Shown here: piece after piece, positions 55,415 through 63,721 of the stretch | Layout of the letters: every line of letters begins with the position of its first letter | Position numbering within the stretch: the first letter of the stretch is position 1 | Origin: Methylobacterium bullatum | Lineage (GTDB): Bacteria > Pseudomonadota > Alphaproteobacteria > Rhizobiales > Beijerinckiaceae | NCBI GenBank assembly: GCA_902712845.1 | Contig: LR743504.1 | Coordinates: 1,276,001-1,340,000 of the forward strand | Direction: 5' to 3' | Length of the DNA stretch: 64,000 nucleotides | Position numbers and translations under genes: made by a program | The notes under the pieces: generated by a model | What the model was told of the DNA's origin: nothing | What the model saw: the letters and a program-made list of their open reading frames with translations, nothing else | Databases searched by the model: none

Positions 55415-55758
55415 GGCAGGGCTCCCGTCGCTTCGATCAGCTCCTCGACCTCGCAGACGAGGTCGCGCCCGCGCCCGTCGGGGTCTCCCGCCGCGCGGAT
55501 GGCGAAGCGGCGCGGGCCGGAGGTGAGCCGCATGGCGGGCGTCACGTCCGCGCGGTAGGCGATGCGGATGCGGTGGGTCGCCACCGCATCCGAGCGGCCG
55601 CCGCGCGTGCGCTCGGCATGGCCGGTGGAATCCAGCGTGCCCCAGAGGAGCGGGCCGGCCACGAACCGGCGAAGATGCCCGCCGAACCCGTCCGGGTCGT
55701 CGACGAAGCGCTCGAGCACGTAGCGGCGTCGCCGCGCGCCGATGGGCGGGTGCGTCAT
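55411..55758 (-). CDS. Head closure (stopper) protein (GTA gp7-like)
   Basis: This 115-residue protein is of the phage head-tail adaptor/head-closure family, with RRRYVLERFVDDPDGFGG at the N-terminus, GPLLWGTLDSTG near residue 32, and a beta-rich end. It overlaps the next gene by 4 bp and is 22 bp from the adaptor gene. In RcGTA it keeps DNA inside the head until delivery. Confidence 0.87.
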   Translation of the reverse strand: MTHPPIGARRRRYVLERFVDDPDGFGGHLRRFVAGPLLWGTLDSTGHAERTRGGRSDAVATHRIRIAYRADVTPAMRLTSGPRRFAIRAAGDPDGRGRDLVCEVEELIEATGALP

Positions 55759-55780
55759 GGCAGAGCTCCGGACGGTACGG

Positions 55781-56341
55781 TTAGAGGCGCATCCGGCGGT
55801 GGGGGACGATCAGCGCCTCCACCATCGGGGCGAGGGTCACCGGAAGGTCGCCGCGATGCTCGAACCCGTGCGCCGCCACGAGCCGGATCGCCTGGATCAA
55901 GGCAGGAGGGATCGGCGGACCCGCCCCTCCGTACCCGGCATCGACCTCGATCAAGGCGGCGGCCCGGGCGAGCGAGGGAAGGGCGGGGGAGACGATCAGC
56001 CCCGGCGCCTCCACCGTATCCGGCGCGAGGCGGACGAGGCCGGGGGCGAAGTCCGTAACGGTGCCCGTCGCATCCACCGAGCCAGCGCTCGCCAGGGCGA
56101 CGAGGGGACTCAGGGGCAGGGGCACGAACCCGTCCCGGGGCCAGGCCGTGAGCATCACCCGGTAGCGGCCCGGCGCCAGGATGCGCCGCGTCGCCAGCTC
56201 GACCATGGCACGGGCCGAGGCGATCAGGCTCTCCACCAAGCCGTCCTCGGCGGTGTTGTCCGGGTCGAGGCGCAGGTGGGCGCGCATGTCGGCCAGGGTG
56301 ACCGGCTCGACGATGGCGGCATCGACGCGTATCGGGATCAT
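55781..56341 (-). CDS. Head-tail adaptor protein (GTA gp6-like)
   Basis: This 186-residue protein resembles the phage gp6-like connector family: EPVTLADMRAHLRLDPDNTAEDG near residue 11, then a helix IASARAMVELATRR and beta segments. It connects portal and tail. It is the last head gene before the 3.4-kb serine protease island that separates it from the capsid gene. The CGGAG ribosome-binding site is 12 bp before the ATG. Confidence 0.87.
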   Translation of the reverse strand: MIPIRVDAAIVEPVTLADMRAHLRLDPDNTAEDGLVESLIASARAMVELATRRILAPGRYRVMLTAWPRDGFVPLPLSPLVALASAGSVDATGTVTDFAPGLVRLAPDTVEAPGLIVSPALPSLARAAALIEVDAGYGGAGPPIPPALIQAIRLVAAHGFEHRGDLPVTLAPMVEALIVPHRRMRL

Positions 56342-56361
56342 CGTCGTCTCCGGGTGGGGCG

Positions 56362-57141
56362 ATGCAGGGGATGGGCGGAATGGATCTCGACATGCGGTCT
56401 GCGGGCATCGCGCTGCTGCTCGGCCTCGCCGCCGGCCCGGCCGGCGCCGTGGTCGGCGGCCGCGAGGCGCCGGAGGCGGCGAGCTCGGCCGTGATGGTGC
56501 TGTCCTCGAACGGCGGCGTGTGCACCGGCATCGTCGTGGCGCAGGACGCGGTGCTCACCGCCGGCCATTGCGTGGCATCAGCCTCCCGCCAGGGCGGCGC
56601 CGAGCACCGGGTGCATTTTCGCGACGAGGCGGGCCAGCCGGTGCTGCTCGATCTTGCGGCCCGCGCGCTCCATCCCGGCTACGATGCCGGCGCCATCGCC
56701 GGGCGCCGGCGCTCCGTCGATTTGGCCCTCATCCGCACCGTCACGCCGTTGCCCGGCCGCTTCCGCCCGACCCCGCTGAGCGCCGCCATGCCGCGCGCCG
56801 GCGAGAGCCTCGTCCTCTCCGGGTACGGTGTTTCGAAACCGGGCGAGCCGCGCACCACCGGCACCTTCCGCAGCGCCGTGCTGCCCGTGGTCGAGCCCTA
56901 TGGGCAGAGCCGTATCCTGGTCTGGATGAAGCCGTCCGGCGGCGCATCCGGCGCCTGCCAGGGCGATTCCGGCGGCCCGATCGCGGATGCGCCCGGCGCG
57001 CCGCCGCTGGCCGTCTCCGCCTGGGTCGGGGGCGGCGCCTGCGGCTCCATCTCGCAGGGCGTCCTCCTGGGGCCGCAGCGCGACTGGATCGATCGGACGC
57101 TGACGGGTTGGGGGCGCTCCGCCGGCTGGACCGCGCCCTGA
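56362..57141 (+). CDS. Trypsin-like serine protease 1 (exported)
   Basis: This 259-residue S1-type protease has a signal peptide (residues about 11-29) and the full catalytic triad: histidine in VLTAGHCVAS near residue 70, aspartate in RSVDLALIRTV near 120, and serine in QGDSGGPIAD near 207. The start could also be the ATG at 56371 or 56380, closer to the signal peptide. It is transcribed opposite to the GTA genes and begins 20 bp from the gp6-like gene. It probably works in the periplasm or outside the cell. Substrate is unknown. Confidence 0.85.
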   Translation: MQGMGGMDLDMRSAGIALLLGLAAGPAGAVVGGREAPEAASSAVMVLSSNGGVCTGIVVAQDAVLTAGHCVASASRQGGAEHRVHFRDEAGQPVLLDLAARALHPGYDAGAIAGRRRSVDLALIRTVTPLPGRFRPTPLSAAMPRAGESLVLSGYGVSKPGEPRTTGTFRSAVLPVVEPYGQSRILVWMKPSGGASGACQGDSGGPIADAPGAPPLAVSAWVGGGACGSISQGVLLGPQRDWIDRTLTGWGRSAGWTAP

Positions 57142-57250
57142 CGCCGCTCCACCCCCGCGACGGAACCCGGAGCTTGGCCGAGGGATTGCGTTAGGCTAGG
57201 CTTCAATCCAGGGACGTCCGGGGCTTTCGGCCGGGCGCGGGAGAGACACG

Positions 57251-58114
57251 ATGTTCGCGACCGCGCTCCGCAGGGCCGTCGTCACGGCGCTGGTCGGGCT
57301 GATTCCGGCCCCGGCCTTCGCCGTGATCAACGGCGAAGTCTCCCGTGATCCCAATGGGTTGCGCGCCTCGGTGGTGCGCATCGAGAGCACCCAGGGCGAG
57401 ATCTGCTCGGGCACGCTCATCGGTCCCGATCTCGTCCTCACCGCCGCGCATTGCGTCATGCATCAGGCCGGCTACAGCGTCGTCGCCGTCGACCGGTCGT
57501 TCCGCCAGCGCCGCATCTCCGCCATCGCGGCGTCGATGCACCCCGATTTCGTGCCCGGCACCACGCCGGAGGATCAGCCGGGCATCGACCTCGCCCTGAT
57601 CAAACTGTCCGAGCCCCTGGGGGCCGATTTCCAGCCCCTCGATCCGCGGGGCGGCGGCGCCATCAACAGCGGCGACGCCGTGGACATCGCCGGCTTCGGC
57701 GTCGTGGCGGAGAACCGCCGCAACACCGCCCGCACCCTGCGCCAGGCGCATCTGGTCTCCATCGGCTCCCTCAAGGTCGCCAACACGGTCACGGTGGTGA
57801 CGGACCGGCGCCGCCTCGCCGAAACAGCGGGAGCGGGGGCGTGCCTCGGCGATTCCGGCGGGCCGATCCTGCGCGGCGGCCCCGGCGGCTATCAAGTGGT
57901 CGGAGTGGTCAGCTGGTCGAGCGGCGCCATGCGCCAGGACAAGCGCGCCCGCACCGCCTGCGGCGGCTTCACGGCGGTGACCCCCACCGGCGAGCATGCC
58001 GGCTGGATCACGTCGCGCGCCGCCGAAATGGCGCAGCTCACCGCCAGCGAGGCGCCCGCCAGCTTCCGCCGCTCCAACCGCTCGGATTGGATGGCGCGGC
58101 CGGGACGGCGGTAG
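57251..58114 (+). CDS. Trypsin-like serine protease 2 (exported)
   Basis: This 287-residue protease has a signal peptide (residues about 1-24, ending in PAFAV) and the triad histidine in VLTAAHCVMH near residue 66, aspartate in GIDLALIKLSE near 115, and serine in CLGDSGGPILRGG near 200. The ATG follows GGGAGAG. It is on the same strand as protease 1, 109 bp behind it, and is similar to it, so the two may come from duplication. The C-terminal 60 residues are basic and have no recognised domain. Confidence 0.87.
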   Translation: MFATALRRAVVTALVGLIPAPAFAVINGEVSRDPNGLRASVVRIESTQGEICSGTLIGPDLVLTAAHCVMHQAGYSVVAVDRSFRQRRISAIAASMHPDFVPGTTPEDQPGIDLALIKLSEPLGADFQPLDPRGGGAINSGDAVDIAGFGVVAENRRNTARTLRQAHLVSIGSLKVANTVTVVTDRRRLAETAGAGACLGDSGGPILRGGPGGYQVVGVVSWSSGAMRQDKRARTACGGFTAVTPTGEHAGWITSRAAEMAQLTASEAPASFRRSNRSDWMARPGRR

Positions 58115-58251
58115 GACTTCGACGCGGGCGATGGATGTCATCGTCGCGTGAATGTCGTGCGCATGCAGCCAGAATGCCGTGCGCCGAGATCAGGACGCCG
58201 ACGTCGTCGAACGGCCGAAGCTCCCGCTCCGGCGCCTGAATTTCCCGTGTC

Positions 58252-58497
58252 TCAGGCCGCCGTTGCCGGACCGGTGATCTGAACTTCCACGGCGAATTCC
58301 CCGAAATGATCGGGCAATTCCCTGGCGGCGGAGGGGGATTGCGCGAAGACTTTCATCGCCCAGTCGTCGCCCGTCCGGTTCAGGCCGAGGCCGACGGAAC
58401 GGTCGGGATGGCCGGCTACGTAACGCGAGGTGAATGCGTCCTTTGCCGCCAAGGCGGCCGGCTTCGACGCTACCAACTTCTCCCGCCGGTCCATCAT
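58252..58497 (-). CDS. Small partner protein of protease 3
   Basis: From ATG 58497 this is an 81-residue protein, starting 1 bp after the stop of protease 3 on the same strand. Its middle (DRSVGLGLNRTGDDWAMKVF near residue 33, ending in VEVQITGP) repeats the layout of the N-terminal domain of protease 3 (IAVGVLRR, LGLFVQHKK, VIVTGRV). It has no signal peptide. It could be an inhibitor, a subunit or a separate pro-domain. The similarity is seen by eye and not measured. No known family was recognised. Confidence 0.6.
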   Translation of the reverse strand: MMDRREKLVASKPAALAAKDAFTSRYVAGHPDRSVGLGLNRTGDDWAMKVFAQSPSAARELPDHFGEFAVEVQITGPATAA

Positions 58498-58498
58498 G

Positions 58499-59602
58499 TC
58501 ATGCTCCTGCCGCACCAGTGTAGAGGTCGATATCGAGCGCTTCAAGGACGCTGCGGATCGGGTTCGCATAAGTGATGCCGAATCCGTTTCGGCCCCCCGT
58601 CTCAGTTCCCGCGAACAGGAGCGCGACCGGGCGTCCCTCAGCCGTGCAGATTAGTGAGCCGCTATCGCCTCCCTTGGAGAAGGGCTTTGTCGTTCCACTA
58701 ATGGCGACTTGACGGTTGAAGACCGCATATCGGGGGCGTGGACCGCTGATCATCTGGACACGAACGTTGTCGACGTCGATCGCCTCGACCATTCCTTCCG
58801 TGTACCGCGTGGTGCGTCCGACCTTCTTCACCGGGCTTTGATCCAGGATCAAATCCTCAATGTCGCCGAGATTCCATCTGTCCGGGTCGATATCCGTCTG
58901 GCCGACCATGCGGGTTTCGCAATTCGCCGGGTCGTCGAGCGACGCAAAGGCGCAATCGACAAAGTTGGACGCGCTCGGGTCGAAATCTATGGGGACGAAG
59001 GCTCGTAACTTTGCGATCCTGTGCGCGGCATTCCCGACATCTCCGTGATCCAGCCGTCCCGGCTGAACGATGATGTCGCCGAGCTTCGCGCGGTTCGTAT
59101 GAGCGAGGACATGGTTGTTGGAGATCATCCCAACTTTGCCGTCCTGATCGATGCCGAAGAATCCGAGCGTACCGGCCGTGACACGATGGTGGCCGATGGA
59201 TTCGCCCATCAGCAGCGGTCGGCAGAGTTTTGCCCTGGCCGGGACCTGACGACGGACGCGTCCGGTGACGATGACCTTTGCTTCGCCCTTGGCAATGCGC
59301 TGTGCGGCTTCCACAACAGGATGGTGGAGCAGCTTCTTGTGCTGAACGAACAATCCAAGTCTCAGGTTCGATGTCCGGTTGCGGTCGCCGGATCGCCGAA
59401 GCACCCCGACCGCGATCTTTTCCTTCGGATCGAACTCTCCCCCATGTCGGGCCCTGACGATGTCGTCATGGGCCGCTGTCCCCGGCAGTGGGGAGAATGT
59501 CGGCGAAGCACCGATGTCCATGGCTGCGGTGAGAACCTCCGAGTACTTGAAAGCCCGGAGGAACACCTCCGCCTTGGCGTTCGTCACTCCATCCAGATTC
59601 AT
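58499..59602 (-). CDS. Trypsin-fold serine protease 3 with N-terminal domain
   Basis: This 367-residue protein has a C-terminal protease core with histidine in MISNNHVLAHTN near residue 166, aspartate in NFVDCAFASLD near 218, and serine in SKGGDSGSLICT near 308. The first about 115 residues form another domain (KEKIAVGVLRR, LRLGLFVQHKK, AKVIVTGRV). There is no signal peptide, so it may act in the cytoplasm, unlike proteases 1 and 2. It resembles NAL1-like proteases. Base composition is lower in GC than the GTA genes around it, which suggests separate acquisition. The small partner gene follows after 1 bp. Confidence 0.82.
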   Translation of the reverse strand: MNLDGVTNAKAEVFLRAFKYSEVLTAAMDIGASPTFSPLPGTAAHDDIVRARHGGEFDPKEKIAVGVLRRSGDRNRTSNLRLGLFVQHKKLLHHPVVEAAQRIAKGEAKVIVTGRVRRQVPARAKLCRPLLMGESIGHHRVTAGTLGFFGIDQDGKVGMISNNHVLAHTNRAKLGDIIVQPGRLDHGDVGNAAHRIAKLRAFVPIDFDPSASNFVDCAFASLDDPANCETRMVGQTDIDPDRWNLGDIEDLILDQSPVKKVGRTTRYTEGMVEAIDVDNVRVQMISGPRPRYAVFNRQVAISGTTKPFSKGGDSGSLICTAEGRPVALLFAGTETGGRNGFGITYANPIRSVLEALDIDLYTGAAGA

Positions 59603-59779
59603 GCTCGATATCCCGGAAAATCAACCTGAGATTGGTTATTCAACCCGACAAGCCCGAAGGAAAGGCCTTCGTTCCGCAATCTTGGGTAGGAAAGTCACAA
59701 ATCTTTCGGTTGTACCGGGAAATCCACAACACGGGGGTGCAGCGCCCATATCGAGGGTTCTGCGCTGCGACCGAAGGCC

Positions 59780-59805
59780 GTCTCCGGGACCGAGATCCCG
59801 GAGAC
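59780..59805 (-). terminator. Stem-loop after the capsid gene
   Basis: GTCTCCGGGA (59780-59789) pairs perfectly with TCCCGGAGAC (59796-59805) around 6 bases, 9 bp after the capsid stop. It ends the head gene group before the protease island. No U-run follows, so termination may be partial. The 210-bp space to the protease 3 gene otherwise shows nothing. Confidence 0.55.
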
Positions 59806-59813
59806 GGCGAGAC

Positions 59814-61109
59814 TCACGCGAACTTCAACAGCTTGATCGCGTCGAAATCCTGCACGCCGCCGCCCACGCGCTTGGTGGTGTAGAACAGCACGTAGGGCTT
59901 TGCCGAATAGGGGTCGCGCAGGACGCGCAGGCCGGCGCGGTCCACCACGAGATAGCCGCGCTTGAAGTCGCCGAAGGCGATGGACAGGCTGTTGGCCGCC
60001 ACATCCGGCATCGCCTCGGCCTCGGCCACGGGGAAGCCGAGGAGGGTCGCGATCCTGTCGGCCGAGACCGGCGGCTGCCACAGGTAGTTGCCGTCGGCAT
60101 CCTTCATCTTGCGGATCGTGCTCTGGACCTTGCGGTTCATCACGAAGCTGGCGTTCTGGCGGTAGCCGGCCCGCAGGGCATAGACGAGGTCGAACAGCAC
60201 GTCGGATGGGTTGGCGCTGGGGAAGGCTCCGGCCGCGCCCGTGGCGACGAAGCCGAGCTTGCCTGGGCTCCAGGCGGAATTCTCGACGTTGTCCACGCTG
60301 AGGAAGCCGCGCGGGCGGCTGACCCCGTTGCCGGTGACGAAGGCGACGCTTTCCTGTTCGGCGAAGGCGGTTTCCACCTCGTCGGCGAGCCAGGCGTCGA
60401 TATCGACGATGGCATCGTCGAGGAGCGTCTGGGTCGCCGCCGGCATGGCGTAGAGTTCCATGGCCGGGAAGCTCAGTTCCGAGAGGGAGGGAGCGTCCGT
60501 CTGCGGCCGGGCGGCGGTCTCGGCGACCCAGCCCGAGACCGCGTCGGTGGTGGAGACGGCGCGCTTGTAGAGGCCGCCGGAGATGGTGCGCACCGTGGCG
60601 AGCGCCCGGACCGGCGAGAGGTTGGCGAGCCGCCGCAACACGTCGCGCTCGATGGCCTGCGGCACGAGATAGCCGCCATCGGGGCCGGAGCCGGCCGAGA
60701 GCGCCTTCTCCTCCAGGCGCTTGAGGCCGCCGCTCTCGCCCGCCCGGACATAGAGGTCGAAGGCGGCCTTGTGCTCGATGGACGCCGGGTCCGGACGGCT
60801 CGGCCCGTCACCGCCCAGGGGCGGACGACGGCCGTCCAGGGTCAGGCGGTCGAGGCGGGTGCGCGCCGAGTCGAGGGCCGCGTCGATGCGGGCGAGCTTC
60901 TCCTCGGTGAGGACATCGCCCGGGCGGCGACCCTCCAGTTCGGCGAGCCGGCTGTCGTTGGTCTCCTTGAAGGCCTCGAAGGCGCGGGAGAGTTCGCCCA
61001 TGGCGGCGCCGATTTCGGCGTCGGAGCCAGGGCGCGCCGCTTTGTTTTCCAGAAAGCCGTGCGGATCGGCCTTGGTCTCCGGGGCGCTCGGCGAAACGTG
61101 AACACTCAT
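59814..61109 (-). CDS. HK97-family major capsid protein (GTA gp5-like)
   Basis: ATG 61109 gives a 431-residue capsid precursor; the longer frame to 61691 overlaps the protease gene and is rejected. The first about 105 residues are a charged helical scaffold segment (AALDSARTRLDRLTLDG). The HK97 fold follows with GPDGGYLVPQAIERDVLRRL, FVTGNGVSRPRGFLSV and the P-domain FVMNRKVQSTIRKMKDADG. The end is a beta strand, as in RcGTA. It overlaps the prohead protease stop by 4 bp. Confidence 0.95.
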   Translation of the reverse strand: MSVHVSPSAPETKADPHGFLENKAARPGSDAEIGAAMGELSRAFEAFKETNDSRLAELEGRRPGDVLTEEKLARIDAALDSARTRLDRLTLDGRRPPLGGDGPSRPDPASIEHKAAFDLYVRAGESGGLKRLEEKALSAGSGPDGGYLVPQAIERDVLRRLANLSPVRALATVRTISGGLYKRAVSTTDAVSGWVAETAARPQTDAPSLSELSFPAMELYAMPAATQTLLDDAIVDIDAWLADEVETAFAEQESVAFVTGNGVSRPRGFLSVDNVENSAWSPGKLGFVATGAAGAFPSANPSDVLFDLVYALRAGYRQNASFVMNRKVQSTIRKMKDADGNYLWQPPVSADRIATLLGFPVAEAEAMPDVAANSLSIAFGDFKRGYLVVDRAGLRVLRDPYSAKPYVLFYTTKRVGGGVQDFDAIKLLKFA

Positions 61110-61639
61110 GCGAACCTCGTCTGCTGGGTGAAGGGGCAGGGGGCGGCCGCCGTCCTGGGGGACGGCGCACCACGCGGCGCGAGCCGGCGGGCGAAGGCGC
61201 GCAGCTCCATGGCGAGGGGCGCCGCCGTCCCGCCCGGCACAGCGGCGCGGGCGCCGGGCAGGAGGGGGAAGGTGACGAGGGAGATCTCCCAGAGATCGAC
61301 CGCCAGGAGGCGGCGCAGGCCGCCGCGCTGCGGGCTCGAACGCAGGGTGCGAAAGCCGATGGACAAGCCGTCGAGGCCGCCCTCGCGCATCAGCGCGTCG
61401 ACCTCGCGCCCACGCTGGACGGCGAGGTTGATCAGCCCCTCCACCCGCAGGCCGCGCGCATCCTCGCGCAGGGAGAGCCACCGCCCGATTGGCTCGGCCG
61501 GATCGTGCTGGAACAGCATCCGCACGCCCGCGGCCCCGCGCTCGCCGAGGCTCGCCGCGAAGGCTCCGGCGGACACGACGTCGTTGCCGAGATCGGGCAC
61601 GCCGAACAGGCTGGCATAGCCGGTGAAATGGCCGTCCAT
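61106..61639 (-). CDS. HK97-family prohead protease (GTA gp4-like)
   Basis: This 177-residue protein has the family start FTGYASLFGVPDLGNDVVSAG, then RMLFQHDPAEPIGRW with the active-site histidine near residue 44, and the serine near 92 in LDGLSIGFRTLRS. It trims the capsid scaffold. GGGAG precedes the ATG. It overlaps the capsid gene by 4 bp and is parted from the portal gene by the opposite-strand SnoaL-like gene. Confidence 0.92.
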   Translation of the reverse strand: MDGHFTGYASLFGVPDLGNDVVSAGAFAASLGERGAAGVRMLFQHDPAEPIGRWLSLREDARGLRVEGLINLAVQRGREVDALMREGGLDGLSIGFRTLRSSPQRGGLRRLLAVDLWEISLVTFPLLPGARAAVPGGTAAPLAMELRAFARRLAPRGAPSPRTAAAPCPFTQQTRFA

Positions 61640-61842
61640 GGGGGGCTCCCGAAAGGATGTGGCCTCGGAACGTCGAGGCGTCGGGCGGCACTCGCCTGCC
61701 CCGGGGGAATCAGCCGAAAGGGTTACGCCTATGGAGATCTCGTCTGTCGTTGCGGCGGAAGCATAAGATTTCGCTTTTCAGAAAGTTTAGATACGGCAAT
61801 ATTCACGTCCGATCGTACATTGATCGCGAAGTGGAGGGCGAC

Positions 61843-62280
61843 ATGATGTTCAAGAACATGGTGTTCGGCGCGGCCATGACGCTGTGCCTGCTTGGACCGA
61901 TCCCGGCATCGGCCGCGGATCCCACCGCCGATGCCCAGGCCGCGGCGGCCCGCTGGGACAAGACCTACAATTCCGGCGACATGGACGGCCTCAAGGCCCT
62001 CTACGCGACCGATGCGATGGTGATCCCGAAGGGCGCTCCCGTATCCGGTGCCGACAAGATCGGCGCCTTCTTCGCCGGGCTGAAGGCCAAGGGGTTCGAG
62101 GAGCACGCGATCAAGGTCAACTCGGCACAGATGAAGGGGGACGTTCTCCTCGTCACCGGGCGCTGGTCCATGTCCGGCCCCGGCGAGGGGGGCGCGAAGA
62201 AGACGTTCGAGGGCAACTGGGTCAACGTCCTGGAGCGCGAGGGCAAGGACTGGCGCACGGTGCTGCACACCTGGAACTGA
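61843..62280 (+). CDS. Secreted NTF2/SnoaL-like protein
   Basis: ATG 61843 gives 145 residues with a signal peptide (MMFKNMVFGAAMTLCLLG, cleavage near ASAAD) and a nuclear transport factor 2-like fold pattern: AAAARWDKTYNSGDMDGLKALY, then VTGRWSMSGPG. GTG 61831 is an alternative start. The family includes enzymes and binding proteins with varied ligands, so no function is assigned. It is on the plus strand within the minus-strand GTA operon, ending 5 bp from the portal gene. The 200 bp before it are AT-richer. Confidence 0.8.
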   Translation: MMFKNMVFGAAMTLCLLGPIPASAADPTADAQAAAARWDKTYNSGDMDGLKALYATDAMVIPKGAPVSGADKIGAFFAGLKAKGFEEHAIKVNSAQMKGDVLLVTGRWSMSGPGEGGAKKTFEGNWVNVLEREGKDWRTVLHTWN

Positions 62281-62285
62281 GTCCA

Positions 62286-63446
62286 TCACGGCGCCGCTCC
62301 GTAGCCCACCGCCTCGCGTTTTTCCGCCTCGGTGAGGAAATCCGCCGCCTGGACCCGGCGCCAGAGCGATTCCCGCTCCGGCGCCAGGGCCTCGATGGCG
62401 TCGAGATCGGGCTCCAGCCGGGCGGGGCCGAAGGCGGGTTCCAGCCATTGGGCGAGGCTCTCGGCGGTGCGGCGCGCCAACGGGATCACCGTCTGCCGGT
62501 AGAAGGCGCGGTTGGCCTCGGCATAGTTGGCGTGGGTGTTGTCGCCCGCGAGGCCGAGCAGCAGGGGCGGCACGCCGAAGGCCAGCGCGATCTCGCGGGC
62601 GGCCGCCGCCTTCGCCTCCACGAAATCCATGTCCTTGGGCGAGAGCGAGAGCGGCTTCCAGTCGAGGCCCCCCTCGAGCAGCAGGGGCCGGCCGGCATTG
62701 GCGGCACCCTGGTAATTCGCCTCCAGCTCGCCCTTGAGGCGGGTGAACTGCGCGTCGCTCAGGGTCGCGCCGGTGGAGGTGGCGTAGACCAGCGCCCCGG
62801 AGGGCCGGGCGGCGTTGTCGAGCAGCGCCTTGTTCCAGGCCCCGGCGGCGTTGTGTATGTCCAGCGCCACCGCCGCCGCTTCCATCGGCGACAGGCCGTA
62901 ATGGTCGTCGGCCGGGTGGAACAGGGTGAGGTGGAGGATCGGCGGCACGCCCTCGCGGGTCTGGTCGTGCCGCAGCACCCGCCCGCCGACGGTATGGTCG
63001 TAGGCGATGGGCCATCCGTCGGGGCCGGGCACCACCCGCATCCTGTCCGGGCGCAGGGCGTGGAGTTCGCGCGGGGTGCCGTCGAGGCTCAAAGCTTCGA
63101 GATACGCGTTCCCGGAGACCATCAGGTGGCCATAGAGCGTCTCCAGCAGACGCGCGCCGCCCTCGCGGGCATTCGGCCGGGCGAGGAGGGCGAGGAGCGG
63201 ATGCGGCCCCGCCCGGTCCGTCAGCACCAGGGGCAGGGCGGCCGCAGCCTCGGCCACCAGCCGCACCGCCCGGTGGACGATGGCATTGCGCTGGAACCCC
63301 TCCCGCGCCAGGGCCCCGTAATCCCGCGCGGTCCAGACCGCCCGGCCCTCGCCATAGAAGGCGATGCCGAGGCCGGAAACCGGCGCCGCCTTGGTCTCGG
63401 CCACGGGAAAGGCGGCCCGCGCGAGGCGGGCGAGGAGGTTCGGCAT
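62286..63446 (-). CDS. HK97-family portal protein (GTA gp3-like)
   Basis: This 386-residue portal has the HK97 signature: RNAIVHRAVRLVAEAAAALP, GNAYLEAL, the LHLTLFHPADDHYGLSPM loop near residue 170, and the QWLEPAFGPARLEPDLDAIE clip near 340. GAGGA precedes the ATG. It starts 275 bp after the terminase gene. In RcGTA-like clusters a small gene (g3.5) follows the portal; here it is not seen, and the SnoaL-like gene lies in that space. Confidence 0.92.
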   Translation of the reverse strand: MPNLLARLARAAFPVAETKAAPVSGLGIAFYGEGRAVWTARDYGALAREGFQRNAIVHRAVRLVAEAAAALPLVLTDRAGPHPLLALLARPNAREGGARLLETLYGHLMVSGNAYLEALSLDGTPRELHALRPDRMRVVPGPDGWPIAYDHTVGGRVLRHDQTREGVPPILHLTLFHPADDHYGLSPMEAAAVALDIHNAAGAWNKALLDNAARPSGALVYATSTGATLSDAQFTRLKGELEANYQGAANAGRPLLLEGGLDWKPLSLSPKDMDFVEAKAAAAREIALAFGVPPLLLGLAGDNTHANYAEANRAFYRQTVIPLARRTAESLAQWLEPAFGPARLEPDLDAIEALAPERESLWRRVQAADFLTEAEKREAVGYGAAP

Positions 63447-63469
63447 GGGAATGTCCTCGACGGGGAAAC

Positions 63470-63690
63470 ACCCCTCCCCCCTCTGCGGGGGAGGGTGGTC
63501 GCGGAGCGACCGGGTGAGGGGCGGCGCAGGTCTATTCTGAGAAGGCGGCAGCCGACGGTGAGGGGGCTTGGCCGAAGGAGCCCCACCCGGAGATACCCCC
63601 TCACCCTCGCCCTGGCGGGCTCACGTCGCCTCCCGGCAAGGGGAGGACGACGTCCTCTCCCCGCCCGGCGGGGAGAGGGGGACGCCGCCT
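63470..63690. repeat. Intergenic repeat related to copies 1 and 2
   Basis: This stretch between portal and terminase genes contains GGCAGCCGACGGTGAGGGG (near 63548) like the repeats at 50656 and 50930, and is flanked by similar palindromes (CTCTCCCCGC and GCGGGGAGAG type). It is diverged from them outside the core. Together with those copies it shows that one element family invaded the GTA cluster more than once. Confidence 0.7.
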
Positions 63691-63721
63691 CTTCCGAAGT
63701 GGGACGCGCGGCGTACGCCGC

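Noticed and set aside
59603..59813. A plus-strand gene in the gap after protease 3
   Set aside because: The open frame there lacks a ribosome-binding site and runs into the capsid gene on the other strand.
61110..61691. A long N-terminal extension of the capsid protein
   Set aside because: It overlaps the prohead protease in another frame, and the conserved capsid start is ATG 61109 with a 4-bp overlap.
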